Source of the DNA: Pseudomonas argentinensis
GTDB taxonomy: Bacteria > Pseudomonadota > Gammaproteobacteria > Pseudomonadales > Pseudomonadaceae
Direction of reading: 5' to 3'
Assembly (NCBI RefSeq): GCF_001839655.2
Contig: NZ_CP056087.1
Span: 4,712,001 to 4,776,000, forward strand
Length of the DNA stretch: 64,000 bases
The notes beneath the pieces were generated by a model. The model had not been told where the DNA came from and did not search any database. It saw only the letters and a program-made list of their open reading frames with translations. The position numbers were made by a program, and so were the translations under genes. Below are positions 17,013-26,045 of this stretch, piece by piece (the stretch's first letter is position 1; every line of letters starts with the position of its first letter).

Positions 17013-17579
17013 TCAGCCCTGCTTCGGCCATTTGCCACGGGGCATCTCGTACAGCAGGTGTCGGCGCAGCGGATGCCCAGGGGCCAGCGCCGGATGCTCG
17101 AACTCGCCGGCCGGCTGCATGCCGAGGGCCTGCATCACCCGCTGCGACGGTGCATTGCTCAGCGTGGTGAAGGCCACCACGCGATCCACCCCCAGGCGCG
17201 TAAAGGCAAAATCCAGTGAGGCCCGCGCCGCTTCCCTGGCAAGGCCCAGCCCCCAGAATGCCGGCGACAGGCGCCAGCCGATCTCCACTGCCGGCGTGAA
17301 GCTCGCCTCGAACCCGACCTGGGCCAGCCCGGTCATGCCGACGAAGCGACCATCCTCGCGGTGCCACAGTGACCAGAAGGTGAAGCCGTGCTGTGCGAAG
17401 TGCGCTTGCAGGCGGGTGAGCAACGCCTGGCTCTGCTGGCGGCTCAGGGGCGCCGGGAAATGGCGCATCACTGCCGGATCCGCACACAGCGTGGCCAGCT
17501 CGTCCAGGTCCTGGTCACGCCAGGCGCGCAGATGCAGGCGCGGCGTCTGCAGCTCTGCTCCTCCTTTCTCGCTTCTCAT
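17013..17579 (-). CDS. GNAT acetyltransferase, RimJ/RimL type
   Basis: About 188 residues with the RimJ/RimL-like start LQTPRLHLRAWRDQDLDEL, the acetyl-CoA loop region IGWRLSPAFWGLGLAREAARA, and RVVAFTTLSNAPSQRVMQALGM near the C-terminus. Acetylates an amine of a protein or small molecule; the substrate is unknown. ATG 17579 is preferred since GAGG lies 8 nt upstream; another ATG at 17603 is possible. Divergent from the deacetylase-family gene at 17617, about 40 bp apart. Confidence 0.85.
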   Translation of the reverse strand: MRSEKGGAELQTPRLHLRAWRDQDLDELATLCADPAVMRHFPAPLSRQQSQALLTRLQAHFAQHGFTFWSLWHREDGRFVGMTGLAQVGFEASFTPAVEIGWRLSPAFWGLGLAREAARASLDFAFTRLGVDRVVAFTTLSNAPSQRVMQALGMQPAGEFEHPALAPGHPLRRHLLYEMPRGKWPKQG

Positions 17580-17616
17580 GCATACTGCCTCAGGTTCACC
17601 CAATGGCCGCCATTGT

Positions 17617-18537
17617 ATGCCCCTGCCGCTGATCTACCACGACGACTACAGCCCACCGTTTCCCAACGGCCACCGCTTCCCGATGGAGAAATTCCGCCTG
17701 CTGCGCGACCACCTGGTGGCCAGCGGGTTGACCCGGGATGAGGATTTGCTGCGCCCGCAGATCTGCCCGGCGGACATTCTCGCCCTCTGCCACTGCCCCG
17801 CCTATATCGAGCGCTACCTGAGCGGCGCGCTGAGCCATGAAGACGGGCGCCGCCTCGGCCTGCCCTGGAGCCCGGCGCTGGCACAGCGCACCGTACGTGC
17901 CGTTGGCGGTTCGCTGCTGGCCACCGAGCAGGCGTTGCAATACGGCCTGGCCGGCCACCTGGCCGGCGGCACCCACCATGCCCATTACGATTACCCGGCC
18001 GGCTTCTGCATCTTCAACGACCTGGCGGTGATCGCCCGCTACCTGCTGGAAAGCGGCAAGGCCGGACGCGTGCTGATCTTCGACTGCGACGTGCACCAGG
18101 GCGATGGCACCGCGCGACTGCTGGAGGACGTACCCGACGCGGTCACCGTCTCCCTGCACTGCGAGCAGAACTACCCGGCACGCAAGGCCACCAGCGACTG
18201 GGACATCCCGCTGCCCCGTGGCATGGGCGACGCCGATTACCTCAAGGTGGTCGACGATACCCTGGCTTACCTGCTGGCGTTGTACCAGCCGGACATCGTG
18301 CTCTACGACGCCGGCGTCGACGTGCACCAGGACGACGCCCTGGGTTACCTGCAGCTCACCGATGCCGGCGTAGCGGCTCGCGACGAGGCCGTGCTCAACC
18401 ACTGCCTGGGCCGCGACATTCCTGTGGTCGGCGTTATCGGCGGCGGTTACAGCCAGGACCGCCACGCCCTGGCCCGCCGCCACGGCATCCTCCACCACAG
18501 TGCCGCGCGGGTATGGCAGCAGCGAGGGCTCGGGTAA
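17617..18537 (+). CDS. Histone-deacetylase-family (class IV-like) amidohydrolase
   Basis: 306 residues of the arginase/deacetylase fold. It starts MPLPLIYHDDYSPPFPNGHRFPM as in bacterial HDAC-like proteins. Active-site features: GGTHHAHYDYPAGFCIFNDLA (catalytic His pair), DCDVHQGDGT (Zn ligands Asp/His), and YDAGVDVHQDDALG (second Asp). A Zn-dependent deacetylase of acetylated amines or lysines is expected; the substrate is unknown. Divergent from a GNAT acetyltransferase, so opposing acetylation activities sit back to back, possibly by chance. Confidence 0.88.
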   Translation: MPLPLIYHDDYSPPFPNGHRFPMEKFRLLRDHLVASGLTRDEDLLRPQICPADILALCHCPAYIERYLSGALSHEDGRRLGLPWSPALAQRTVRAVGGSLLATEQALQYGLAGHLAGGTHHAHYDYPAGFCIFNDLAVIARYLLESGKAGRVLIFDCDVHQGDGTARLLEDVPDAVTVSLHCEQNYPARKATSDWDIPLPRGMGDADYLKVVDDTLAYLLALYQPDIVLYDAGVDVHQDDALGYLQLTDAGVAARDEAVLNHCLGRDIPVVGVIGGGYSQDRHALARRHGILHHSAARVWQQRGLG

Positions 18538-18566
18538 ACTTCGCCCTTTGCCCTGCCGATGCCGCC

Positions 18567-19811
18567 ATGACCGACTCTTTCCCGCCCACCGCCCACTCGG
18601 TCGCCATCATCGGCGGCGGCCCTGCCGGCCTGATGGCCGCCGAAACCCTGGCGCTCGCCGGGGTGCGGGTCGACCTCTTCGACGCCATGCCTTCGCTGGG
18701 CCGCAAGTTTCTGCTGGCCGGCGTCGGCGGCATGAACATCACCCATTCCGAGGCCTACCCGGCCTTCGTCGGCCGCTATGGCGAGCGCGAGCGGGAAATC
18801 CATGCCCTGCTGCAAAGCTTGGATGCCGATGCGCTGCGCCAATGGATCCACGGTCTGGGCATCGACACCTTCGTCGGCACCTCGGGCCGCGTCTTCCCAA
18901 TCGACATGAAAGCCGCTCCGCTGCTGCGCGCCTGGCTCAAGCGCCTGCGCGAGGCCGGCGTGCAGCTGCATACCCGGCACCGCTGGCTGGGCTGGAACGG
19001 AGACAGCAGTCTGCGCGTGGCCAGCCCCGAGGGTGAGCGTGCGGTGCGCGCCGATGCGGTGCTGCTGGCCCTGGGCGGTGGCAGCTGGCCGCGGCTCGGC
19101 TCCGACGGCAGCTGGGTAGCGCACTTGCAGCAGGCTGGCGTGCCCGTCGCGCCACTGCAACCGAGCAACTGCGGTTTCGATGTCGAGGCGTGGAGCCCGT
19201 TGCTGCGCGAGAAATTCGCCGGCGCGCCGCTGAAGAACGTGGCGCTACGTTTGCCGGGCGAAGCGCCGCGCCCAGGCGAGTTCGTGCTCACCGCCACCGG
19301 CATCGAGGGCAGCCTGGTGTACGCCCTGTCCGCGGGGATTCGCCAGCGCATCGCCCGCGACGGCAGCTGCACGGTGCATCTCGACCTGCTGCCGCAACGC
19401 AGTGAAGACGTATTGAGCAAGGCCTTGAGCAAACCCCGTGGCGCGCACTCCATGGCCAAGCACTTGCATCGTCAGGCCGGCCTGGACGGCGTGAAGGCGG
19501 CGCTGCTGCGCGAGCTGACACCTGCCGAGCAGTTCGCCGATCCTCAGCGTTTGGCGGCCGCCATCAAGGCGTTGCCCATCACCCTGTGCCAGCCACGCCC
19601 CGTCGAAGAGGCGATCAGCAGCGCCGGCGGCGTGCCTTTCGAAGCCCTCGACGCCAACCTGATGCTGACCGCCCTGCCCGGCACCTTTTGCGCCGGCGAG
19701 ATGCTCGACTGGGAAGCGCCCACCGGCGGCTACCTGCTCACCGCCTGCTTCGCCAGCGGCCGCGTGGCCGGCCTGGGCATATTGCGCTGGCTGCGGGCCA
19801 GAACCCGATAA
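18567..19811 (+). CDS. BaiN/HI0933-like FAD-dependent oxidoreductase
   Basis: About 414 residues. The dinucleotide motif IIGGGPAGLMAAETLA is at the N-terminus, followed by SLGRKFLLAGVGGMNITHSE, the hallmark of the HI0933/YhiN (BaiN-like) flavoprotein family. The C-terminal FAD contact is in GTFCAGEMLDWEAPTGGYLL. The reaction in pseudomonads is not established; some relatives reduce flavin-bound or bile-acid substrates. ATG 18567 (MTDSFPPT) is preferred over an in-frame upstream start that overlaps the deacetylase gene. Confidence 0.88.
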   Translation: MTDSFPPTAHSVAIIGGGPAGLMAAETLALAGVRVDLFDAMPSLGRKFLLAGVGGMNITHSEAYPAFVGRYGEREREIHALLQSLDADALRQWIHGLGIDTFVGTSGRVFPIDMKAAPLLRAWLKRLREAGVQLHTRHRWLGWNGDSSLRVASPEGERAVRADAVLLALGGGSWPRLGSDGSWVAHLQQAGVPVAPLQPSNCGFDVEAWSPLLREKFAGAPLKNVALRLPGEAPRPGEFVLTATGIEGSLVYALSAGIRQRIARDGSCTVHLDLLPQRSEDVLSKALSKPRGAHSMAKHLHRQAGLDGVKAALLRELTPAEQFADPQRLAAAIKALPITLCQPRPVEEAISSAGGVPFEALDANLMLTALPGTFCAGEMLDWEAPTGGYLLTACFASGRVAGLGILRWLRARTR

Positions 19812-19831
19812 TCCAAGGAACAGGAAATCCC

Positions 19832-20194
19832 ATGCTCACCAGCTTGCAACTCAAGACCTTCGTTCCCGCCAGGGATTATCCACTGAGCCAGGCCTTCTAC
19901 ACCGCCCTGGGTTTCAAGGCGGCGTGGCACACGGATGAAATGAGCTACTTCAGCCACGGCGAGCACTGCGCCTTTGTGCTGCAGAACTTCTACGTGAAGG
20001 AGCAGGCGGAGAATTTCGTCATGCACCTGATGGTCGATGACGTGCAGGCCTGGTGGGCTCATGTGCAGGAGGAGAACATCGGCAAGCGCTTCGGCGTGCG
20101 CACCATCGCCCCCGAAGACCAGCCCTGGGGCATTCGCGAGTTCATCGTCTTCGACCCGAGCGGCGTGCTGTGGAAGATCGGGCAGAGCATCTGA
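19832..20194 (+). CDS. VOC-family (glyoxalase/bleomycin-resistance fold) protein
   Basis: 120 residues, paired beta-alpha-beta-beta-beta modules: TFVPARDYPLSQAFYTALGF at the start and WGIREFIVFDPSGVLWKIGQ at the end. The FDPSGVLW end with a preceding Glu/His pattern is usual for VOC metalloenzymes or resistance proteins. The catalytic role is unknown. SD AGGAA lies about 10 nt upstream. It follows the flavoprotein by 20 nt and may share its transcript. Confidence 0.87.
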   Translation: MLTSLQLKTFVPARDYPLSQAFYTALGFKAAWHTDEMSYFSHGEHCAFVLQNFYVKEQAENFVMHLMVDDVQAWWAHVQEENIGKRFGVRTIAPEDQPWGIREFIVFDPSGVLWKIGQSI

Positions 20195-20204
20195 AGCCCT
20201 CAGG

Positions 20205-21410
20205 CTATGAGCCGGAAGGTTTGGGCCTCCAATCCTCGCCCGGCATGATCCTGCACATATACTGATCGAACATCGGTACGGTAAATGCTGTATCGCCGTG
20301 GGTAGGGCTCCAGATCATGCCCTTGCCAATGAGGGCACTACGGACAGGCCCGAGTGACTGGCTCGTACGTCCCAGGGCGGCGGCTATGTCACCTGAGCGA
20401 TGTGGCCCTTCTCCAAGCGAAGCCATGGCACGTAAATAAATCTTCTCGGCCAAGGTCATTCGGTCAAATCGTACTCGGAAAAAACTTTCATCGAGGGCGG
20501 CAACCGCATAGAGCGAAGCACTCTCGACATCAGCCAAGCTGATGTGATCGTCACTCGCCGCATCCCAGGCGCTACTGCCCCACTCCTGAATGAAGTACGG
20601 GTAGCCGCGCGTGACCTGAACGACCTTATCGGCAGCATCGGGATCAACCACAACGCCTTCATCCCGCGCAGGCTTTACAAAAGCCAACCGCGCTTGTGGC
20701 GGCTCTAGCGGGCCGATTTCCGGATAATCGAAAAGCCGCTCGGCGTAAGACTTGGCATTGCCAGCACGACCTCGAAGCTGGGGCAAGCCAGCGCCAACAA
20801 GGGTAACCGGCAAGGCTAGCTGAGAAACCCGATGCAGCCCAGTGATCAATGCTGCGAGCTGATCCTCCGCAACGTACTGCAGCTCATCCACAAAAATAAC
20901 CAGTGCGGTACCCGCCGCTTTGGCCACCCTACCAAGCTGTACCAGCAGAGCAGTCAGGTCCCCCTCAAGGTCGCCGTTGTCCGCAAGACCTGCTTCAGGC
21001 TCATAGTCGATACCCACTTCAATATCGCCGAACTTCACCTTCAGGGCGCTGGCAAAACCTGCAAGCGCACGTAGCCCGGTAATGGCAGCATCCTTGGCAG
21101 CCTCCACACGGCTCAGTCGCAACAAAGCTATCCGTAACTGAGGGGCAAGTATCGCTGGCAGAGAGCGAGATTCAGGGGCTTCGACATAGACGGTATGAAT
21201 GCTCTCTGCTTCAGCATCGCGCAGCATCTGGTTCAGCAGTACCGTCTTACCGACGCCGCGCAGCCCAACCATAATCACGCTTTTAGCGGGCCGGCCAACG
21301 CGAATTCGCGCAATGGCTACCCGCACTTGTTCGCGGAGCGCATCACGGCCGGCAAGCTCGGGAGGACGAGTACCTGCACCTGGTGAGTAAGGGTTGCGAA
21401 CGGCGTCCAT
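20205..21410 (-). CDS. Accessory AAA ATPase with C-terminal winged helix
   Basis: 401 residues. Walker A GLRGVGKTVLLNQ at about 47–57, Walker B LVIFVDELQY at about 170, then a sensor-like segment (VTLVGAGLPQL). An Orc1/Cdc6-like C-terminal winged-helix part reads SGDIAAALGRTSQSLGPVRSAL (about 340–365). This layout is that of AAA_16/archaeal-type ATPases of unknown role. Its G+C is visibly below that of its neighbours, and the 90 bp upstream are strongly A+T-rich, so it was probably acquired. No partner gene is adjacent: a VOC gene lies on one side and a helicase on the other. Confidence 0.85.
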   Translation of the reverse strand: MDAVRNPYSPGAGTRPPELAGRDALREQVRVAIARIRVGRPAKSVIMVGLRGVGKTVLLNQMLRDAEAESIHTVYVEAPESRSLPAILAPQLRIALLRLSRVEAAKDAAITGLRALAGFASALKVKFGDIEVGIDYEPEAGLADNGDLEGDLTALLVQLGRVAKAAGTALVIFVDELQYVAEDQLAALITGLHRVSQLALPVTLVGAGLPQLRGRAGNAKSYAERLFDYPEIGPLEPPQARLAFVKPARDEGVVVDPDAADKVVQVTRGYPYFIQEWGSSAWDAASDDHISLADVESASLYAVAALDESFFRVRFDRMTLAEKIYLRAMASLGEGPHRSGDIAAALGRTSQSLGPVRSALIGKGMIWSPTHGDTAFTVPMFDQYMCRIMPGEDWRPKPSGS

Positions 21411-21503
21411 AAGAATCTCTAGCTAATTTAGGCAAATTATCAATAAAACATAATATAGCAATAATTAACTACATATCTTCTATCAGCATAGCTATCAGCC
21501 CTT

Positions 21504-22832
21504 TTAACGCCCGCCCTTCGGCTTGCCACCAAAGCTCGGTACCTTGCGGACGGCCTTGACCCGCGGTGCGGCAGGCTCGTCGCTTTCCATCCAGCGGCCC
21601 AGGCCGCCGGCTTTGCCACCGCCGACCACCTTGGGCTTTTTCGGCTTCTTGGGTTTTTTCACCACCAGCCCGCCGGCGACCGTCTGCGGCACGCGGTGGT
21701 CGGGGATGAAGTCCGGTTCGTCGACGCGCTGCAGGATCTGCTGGGTCAGCGCTTCGATGGCCGACAGCAGTTGCACCTCGTCGGCGCAGACCAGCGACAC
21801 CGCCTGGCCCGTGGCGCCGGCGCGACCGGTACGGCCGATGCGGTGCACGTAATCCTCGGCGACCATGGGCAGGTCGAAGTTGACCACCAGCGGCAGGTCG
21901 TCGATATCCAGGCCGCGGGCGGCCACATCGGTAGCCACCAGCACGTCGACTTCGCCGGCCTTGAAGCGCTGCAGGGCGCGCAGGCGCGTGGGCTGCGGCT
22001 TGTCGCCATGGATCGAGTCGGCACGAATGCCTTCGGCGAGCAGCGCCTGCTCCAGTTCGTCGACACCCTTGCGGGTCTTGGCGAACACCAGCACCTGGGA
22101 CCATTCCCTGCTGTGGTAAAGGTGCAGAAACAGCTCGGCCTTGCGCTTCTTGTCGACCGGAATCAGCCACTGCCTGACCGACTTGGCGGCGGCATTGCGC
22201 GGGCTGACTTCGATGCTCAGCGGGTCGCGCAGCATCTCCTTGGCCAGGGTACGGATGGCCTCGGAAAAGGTCGCCGAGAACAGCAGGGTCTGGCGCTTCT
22301 TCGGCAGGGCGGCGAACAGGTCGTCCAGCTCGCGGGCAAAGCCCAGGTCGAGCATGCGGTCGGCTTCGTCGAGCACCAGCACCTGCAACTGGGAAAACTT
22401 CACCGCGTTCTGGCGGTACAGATCGAGCAGCCGGCCGGGGGTGGCGACCAGCACGTCGAGGCCCTTGCGCAGCTTCATCATCTGCGGATTGATGCTCACC
22501 CCGCCATACACCGCATAGCTGCGCAGCGGCAGGAACTGCGAGTAGGTCTGCACGCTCTGCTGCACCTGCTCGGCCAGCTCGCGGGTCGGCACCAGCACCA
22601 GGGCACGCACCGAATTGCTGGCCACCACCGGGCCTTCCATCATCAGGCGCTGCAGGATCGGCAGGGTGAAGGCGGCAGTCTTGCCGGTGCCGGTCTGCGC
22701 CGCGGCCATGATGTCGCGACCCCTGATGATCGGGCCGATGGCCTCGGCCTGGACGGGCGTCGGGGTCTTGTAGTCGAGGCCGTCTAGGCAGCGCAGCAGG
22801 GGTTCGATCAGGCCGAGGGAAGCGAAGGTCAT
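21504..22832 (-). CDS. DEAD-box ATP-dependent RNA helicase (RhlE-like)
   Basis: 442 residues from ATG 22832 (MTFASLGLIEPLL). It has the Q motif (YKTPTPVQAEAIGPI), motif I AQTGTGKT, Ia PTRELAEQ, II DEAD (VLDEADRMLDLGF), III SAT, IV–VI through HRIGRTGRAG, and a short Lys/Gly/Arg-rich basic tail. It unwinds structured RNA, probably in ribosome assembly, mRNA decay or cold adaptation. The longer in-frame start at 22919 is rejected because its extra residues have no family counterpart. The downstream A+T-rich 90 bp belongs to the AAA ATPase promoter. Confidence 0.95.
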   Translation of the reverse strand: MTFASLGLIEPLLRCLDGLDYKTPTPVQAEAIGPIIRGRDIMAAAQTGTGKTAAFTLPILQRLMMEGPVVASNSVRALVLVPTRELAEQVQQSVQTYSQFLPLRSYAVYGGVSINPQMMKLRKGLDVLVATPGRLLDLYRQNAVKFSQLQVLVLDEADRMLDLGFARELDDLFAALPKKRQTLLFSATFSEAIRTLAKEMLRDPLSIEVSPRNAAAKSVRQWLIPVDKKRKAELFLHLYHSREWSQVLVFAKTRKGVDELEQALLAEGIRADSIHGDKPQPTRLRALQRFKAGEVDVLVATDVAARGLDIDDLPLVVNFDLPMVAEDYVHRIGRTGRAGATGQAVSLVCADEVQLLSAIEALTQQILQRVDEPDFIPDHRVPQTVAGGLVVKKPKKPKKPKVVGGGKAGGLGRWMESDEPAAPRVKAVRKVPSFGGKPKGGR

Positions 22833-22940
22833 GGCGGGCAACGTGGTGGGCAGTGGAGATGCCGCGCAGTTTAGCGCGTCCGGGTAGCAATCGCGCAGCC
22901 GTTGCAGCGCAGCGGACACCCGGCCCGGCTCGACGTCGAG

Positions 22941-23540
22941 CTACGCGGCGAGCAAGGCGCGCACCTTGGCGGCGGACAGGCCCTGCAGCTGGCGCAGGAA
23001 ATCATGATCCACGGCGCTGCGGCCGTGCTGCTCGCGCAGCACCCTGCACAGGTGCAGGGTCAGGTTGGCGGCCATTTCCGCATCGGCCAGCGCCCGGTGC
23101 GCCTTGCCGGTATCGGGCAGCCGCGCCCAGCGATTGAGGTTGCCGAGTTTGTGGCTCGGCGCCCCCGGCAGCAGGCGACGCGACAGCAGCAGCGAGCAGG
23201 CGAAATGCTGCACCCGGGTCCGACCGATCAGGCCCAGTTCGGCGTCCCAGAACTTCTGGTCGAAAGACGCGTTGTGCGCCAGCATCGGGATGTCGCCGAC
23301 GAACTCGGCGACCTCGTGCATCACCTCGGCGGCGGGCGGCGCGCTGCGTACCATGGCATTGCTGATGCCGGTCAGCTGCTCGATGAAGGGGGGCACCCAG
23401 GCGCCGCCGTTCATCAGGCTCTGGTAGCGGGCGGTGATCTGCCCGCCCTCGATGATCACCACGCCAATCTCGGTGGCGCGCGCCTGCTGGGCCGGCGACA
23501 TGCCGGTGGTTTCGAAGTCGATGACAGCGATGGGTTTCAC
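22941..23540 (-). CDS. DnaQ-like DEDDh 3'-5' exonuclease
   Basis: 199 residues. Exo I VIDFETTGM (Asp/Glu metal ligands, about residues 6–14), Exo II LAHNASFDQKFWDAEL, and Exo III HRALADAEMAANL with the general-base His. Resembles the epsilon-like domain of DNA polymerase III but stands alone, as do ExoX-type repair or RNA-processing exonucleases. GTG start at 23540. It lies 8 nt downstream of the NYN-domain gene on the same strand, so the two nuclease-fold genes are probably co-transcribed. Confidence 0.88.
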   Translation of the reverse strand: MKPIAVIDFETTGMSPAQQARATEIGVVIIEGGQITARYQSLMNGGAWVPPFIEQLTGISNAMVRSAPPAAEVMHEVAEFVGDIPMLAHNASFDQKFWDAELGLIGRTRVQHFACSLLLSRRLLPGAPSHKLGNLNRWARLPDTGKAHRALADAEMAANLTLHLCRVLREQHGRSAVDHDFLRQLQGLSAAKVRALLAA

Positions 23541-23548
23541 GTAACGCC

Positions 23549-24028
23549 TCAGTGTTTGAGCAACAGATGGCCCTCGATGGGCACATAACGAGTGGCCGCG
23601 CGCACCAGTGACTGCGCGGTAAGCCCGGGCACGCCGTAGGCCACGGCCTCGACGCCGTGGCGCTGACGAATGCGCTCGAGCAGCTGGTCGAAATCGCCGT
23701 CACCGGAGGCCAGCACCACGCTGTCGACGTCCGCCGCGGCGTCCATCACGTCGAGGGTGATGCCCACGTCCCAGTCACCCTTGGCCGAGCCGTCGCTGCG
23801 CTGGATGTAGGGCTTGAGCTTCACCGTAAAGCCGAGGTTACGCAGGATCTGCTGGAACTGCTGCTGCTTGGGGTCGCCGCGGTCGATGGCATAGGCATAG
23901 GCCGCGACGATCTCGCCACCCGCCGCCAGCTCGTTCCACAACGCCGTGTAGTTGAAGTGGCAGCCATAGGCCTGGCGCACGGTGTAGTAGAGATTCTGTA
24001 CGTCGGCGAACACGGCAATTTTCTTCAC
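23549..24028 (-). CDS. NYN-domain (LabA/PIN-like) protein
   Basis: 159 residues of the LabA/NYN (PIN-like ribonuclease) fold. Conserved acidic sites are in IAVFADVQNLYYTVRQ (N-terminal Asp), DWDVGITLDVMDAA and VVLASGDGDFDQLL. A metal-dependent RNase activity is likely from the fold but unproven for this group. GTG start at 24028. Co-oriented with and 8 nt from the DnaQ-like exonuclease gene. Confidence 0.88.
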   Translation of the reverse strand: MKKIAVFADVQNLYYTVRQAYGCHFNYTALWNELAAGGEIVAAYAYAIDRGDPKQQQFQQILRNLGFTVKLKPYIQRSDGSAKGDWDVGITLDVMDAAADVDSVVLASGDGDFDQLLERIRQRHGVEAVAYGVPGLTAQSLVRAATRYVPIEGHLLLKH

Positions 24029-24191
24029 CGGACATCCTCACAAGGGCTCGCGCGGGTTGCACGGCGGCCAGTATGCCAGCCCAGCCCCCGCAGGTCGAAG
24101 GCAGCGCCCCGGCGGCGACGAACGTCATCGCTGGTGGCGGGCCAGTCACGCTCGTATCATGGCGGCCTGTTTTTTCTGGCTGCGACCCCCC

Positions 24192-24851
24192 ATGAGTCCC
24201 CTCGACGCCCTGCGTGACGCCTGGTTCTTCTTCCGGCAGAACCTGTTGCAGATCCTCCTCCTTTGCCTGCCCTTGCTGCTGCTCGAAGCCTTCGTGAGCC
24301 TGCAGCTCGAAGTGCTGGTCGCCGCCGCCAAGGTGCCACTTTATGAGGTGCTGCTCGGCCTGTTCTTCTACCCGCTGTACAGCGCGGCGCTGATCCTGTT
24401 CATCGACGCCCGCAGCCGAGGCGAGCAACCCGGCAAGGGCGCGCTGCTGGCCATGAGCCTGAGCCTGTGGCCGCGCTTCGTGCTGCTGGCGGGCATCGGC
24501 ACCCTGGCGATCATGCTTGGCATCTCGCTGTTCGTCCTGCCGGGGCTATGGCTGATGGTCCGGCTGGTGTTCGCCGACTACCTGCTGGTGCTGCGCGGCC
24601 TCACCCCGCTGCAGGCCCTGCACCAAAGCCTGCAGCTGACCCATGGGCACTTCTGGCCGATCTTCACCTGCGTGATGCTGGTTATGCTGCCGCCCTGGCT
24701 GGCCGGCCTATGGACCGCCGATATCGCCAGCGAACCGGCCGGGCGCCTGCTGCTGGACGTGTTGTTCGGCCTCTGCCAGTTGTTCACCACCGTGGTGGTG
24801 TTCCGTCTGTATATGCTGCGTGCCGACGACAACGCCGCGCGGCTGCCGTAA
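24192..24851 (+). CDS. YciC-like polytopic inner-membrane protein
   Basis: 219 residues, about five or six hydrophobic helices (for example QNLLQILLLCLPLLLLEAF, VLLGLFFYPLYSAALILF, GTLAIMLGISLFVLPGLWLMV, LLDVLFGLCQLFTTVVVF). The GLTPLQALHQSLQLTHGHFW loop is typical of the YciC family (UPF0259). Function unknown. ATG 24192 follows directly after a short divergent gap from the NYN gene. Confidence 0.83.
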   Translation: MSPLDALRDAWFFFRQNLLQILLLCLPLLLLEAFVSLQLEVLVAAAKVPLYEVLLGLFFYPLYSAALILFIDARSRGEQPGKGALLAMSLSLWPRFVLLAGIGTLAIMLGISLFVLPGLWLMVRLVFADYLLVLRGLTPLQALHQSLQLTHGHFWPIFTCVMLVMLPPWLAGLWTADIASEPAGRLLLDVLFGLCQLFTTVVVFRLYMLRADDNAARLP

Positions 24852-24891
24852 CCTTCGGCTCTTTCACTGCATTCCACATCGAGACCAGCCC

Positions 24892-25932
24892 GTGGCAAGA
24901 AAATCGCGCAGAGAACTGGCCAAAGACCGCGGTGACCTCGCCGACTTGCCGGTGACGGTCAAGGACGTGGCGCTCAAGGCCGGCGTGTCGCCGATCACCG
25001 TGTCGCGGGCCATTCAGCGCCCGGAACTGGTCAGCGACGCCACCCGCCAACACGTGCTCGAAGTGGTGCGCGCCATGGGCTACGTGCCCAACCTGATGGC
25101 CGGCGCCCTGGCCACCAGCAAGAGCCGCCTGGTGGCCATCGTGCTGCCGACCATCGCCAACTCGATCTACGCCAGCGTGGTGCAGGCGATCATGGATCGC
25201 CTCGCCGAGGCCGGCTACCACACTCTGGTCGGTCCCAGCGGCTATGTGCCGGAGCAGGAAGAAGCCTTGCTGGCCGCCATCCTTGGTCGCCGCCCGGATG
25301 GCATCGTGCTGACCGGCACCTTCCATACCCGGGCCAGCCGCGAGCGCCTGGCCTGCGCCGGCATCCCGGTGGTCGAGGCCTGGGACCTGAGCGACGACGG
25401 CCTGGACATGCAGGTGGGGTTTTCCCACGAACAGGTCGGCGCCGCCGTGGCCGAGCACTTCTTTGCTCGCGGCTACAAACGCTGGGCGGTGATCGGCGTC
25501 GACGACCCCCGCGCGCTACGTCGCTGCAACGCGGTGATCCAGCGCCTCGATATGCTCGGTGTAGATGCCGTGGCGGTGCAGACGCTGCCGCTACCGGCGA
25601 CCTGGGAAGTGGGCCGCAAGGGCCTGGCCAACCTGCTCGATGCCGGCGAGCGACCCGACCTGATCTTCTGCAGTTCGGACACCGTCGCCCTCGGCGTGCT
25701 GGCCGAAGCAGCTACCCGCGGCCTGAACGTGCCGGGCGACCTCGCCGTACTCGGTTTTGGCGACACCCTCAACGGCCAGTTCGCCAATCCGGCCCTTTCC
25801 ACCGTCAGCGTCAATGCCACCGAAATGGGCAATCAGGTCGCCGAAGCCCTGCTACGCCGCTTCCGCGGCCAGCCCGCCGAGCCAAGCGTGGATACCGGCT
25901 TCGCGATCATCGAGCGCGCCAGCACCGTCTAA
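24892..25932 (+). CDS. LacI-family transcriptional regulator (probable sugar-acid regulator)
   Basis: 346 residues. HTH VTVKDVALKAGVSPITVSRAI and hinge helix MAGALATSKS, then a periplasmic-binding-protein-like effector domain (LVAIVLPTIANSIYASVV … VLGFGDTLNGQFANPALSTV). I chose GTG 24892 (MARKSRREL); a basic N-terminal extension before the HTH is common in GntR-like members. The two identical palindromes at 26184–26220 just upstream of gudD are the obvious targets, so it probably represses gudD and responds to a sugar acid. The effector is inferred from context. Confidence 0.9.
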   Translation: MARKSRRELAKDRGDLADLPVTVKDVALKAGVSPITVSRAIQRPELVSDATRQHVLEVVRAMGYVPNLMAGALATSKSRLVAIVLPTIANSIYASVVQAIMDRLAEAGYHTLVGPSGYVPEQEEALLAAILGRRPDGIVLTGTFHTRASRERLACAGIPVVEAWDLSDDGLDMQVGFSHEQVGAAVAEHFFARGYKRWAVIGVDDPRALRRCNAVIQRLDMLGVDAVAVQTLPLPATWEVGRKGLANLLDAGERPDLIFCSSDTVALGVLAEAATRGLNVPGDLAVLGFGDTLNGQFANPALSTVSVNATEMGNQVAEALLRRFRGQPAEPSVDTGFAIIERASTV

Positions 25933-25948
25933 GGCAAAACCGCCTCTC

Positions 25949-26035
25949 GTAGCCTGCGGTTGAGCGAAGCGATACCCAGGGTTGCAATGTCCGGGCCGCC
26001 ATGCCCCAGGTGTCGCTGCGCTCGACCCGGGCTAC
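25949..26035. repeat. Extragenic inverted repeat
   Basis: Left arm 25949–25981 (GTAGCCTGCGGTTGAGCGAA…CCAGGG) pairs imperfectly with right arm 26004–26035 (CCCCAGGTGTCGCTGCGCTC…GGCTAC). Such 'GTAGCCCGGG…CAGCGAC' dyads recur between Pseudomonas genes. It lies between the LacI-type gene and gudD. Confidence 0.6.
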
Positions 26036-26045
26036 GAACTGTGGA

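Noticed and set aside
21469..22890. 473-codon minus-strand frame overlapping the DEAD-box gene in another frame
   Set aside because: It is Arg/Pro/Gly-rich with no motif, while the overlapping frame carries all helicase motifs.
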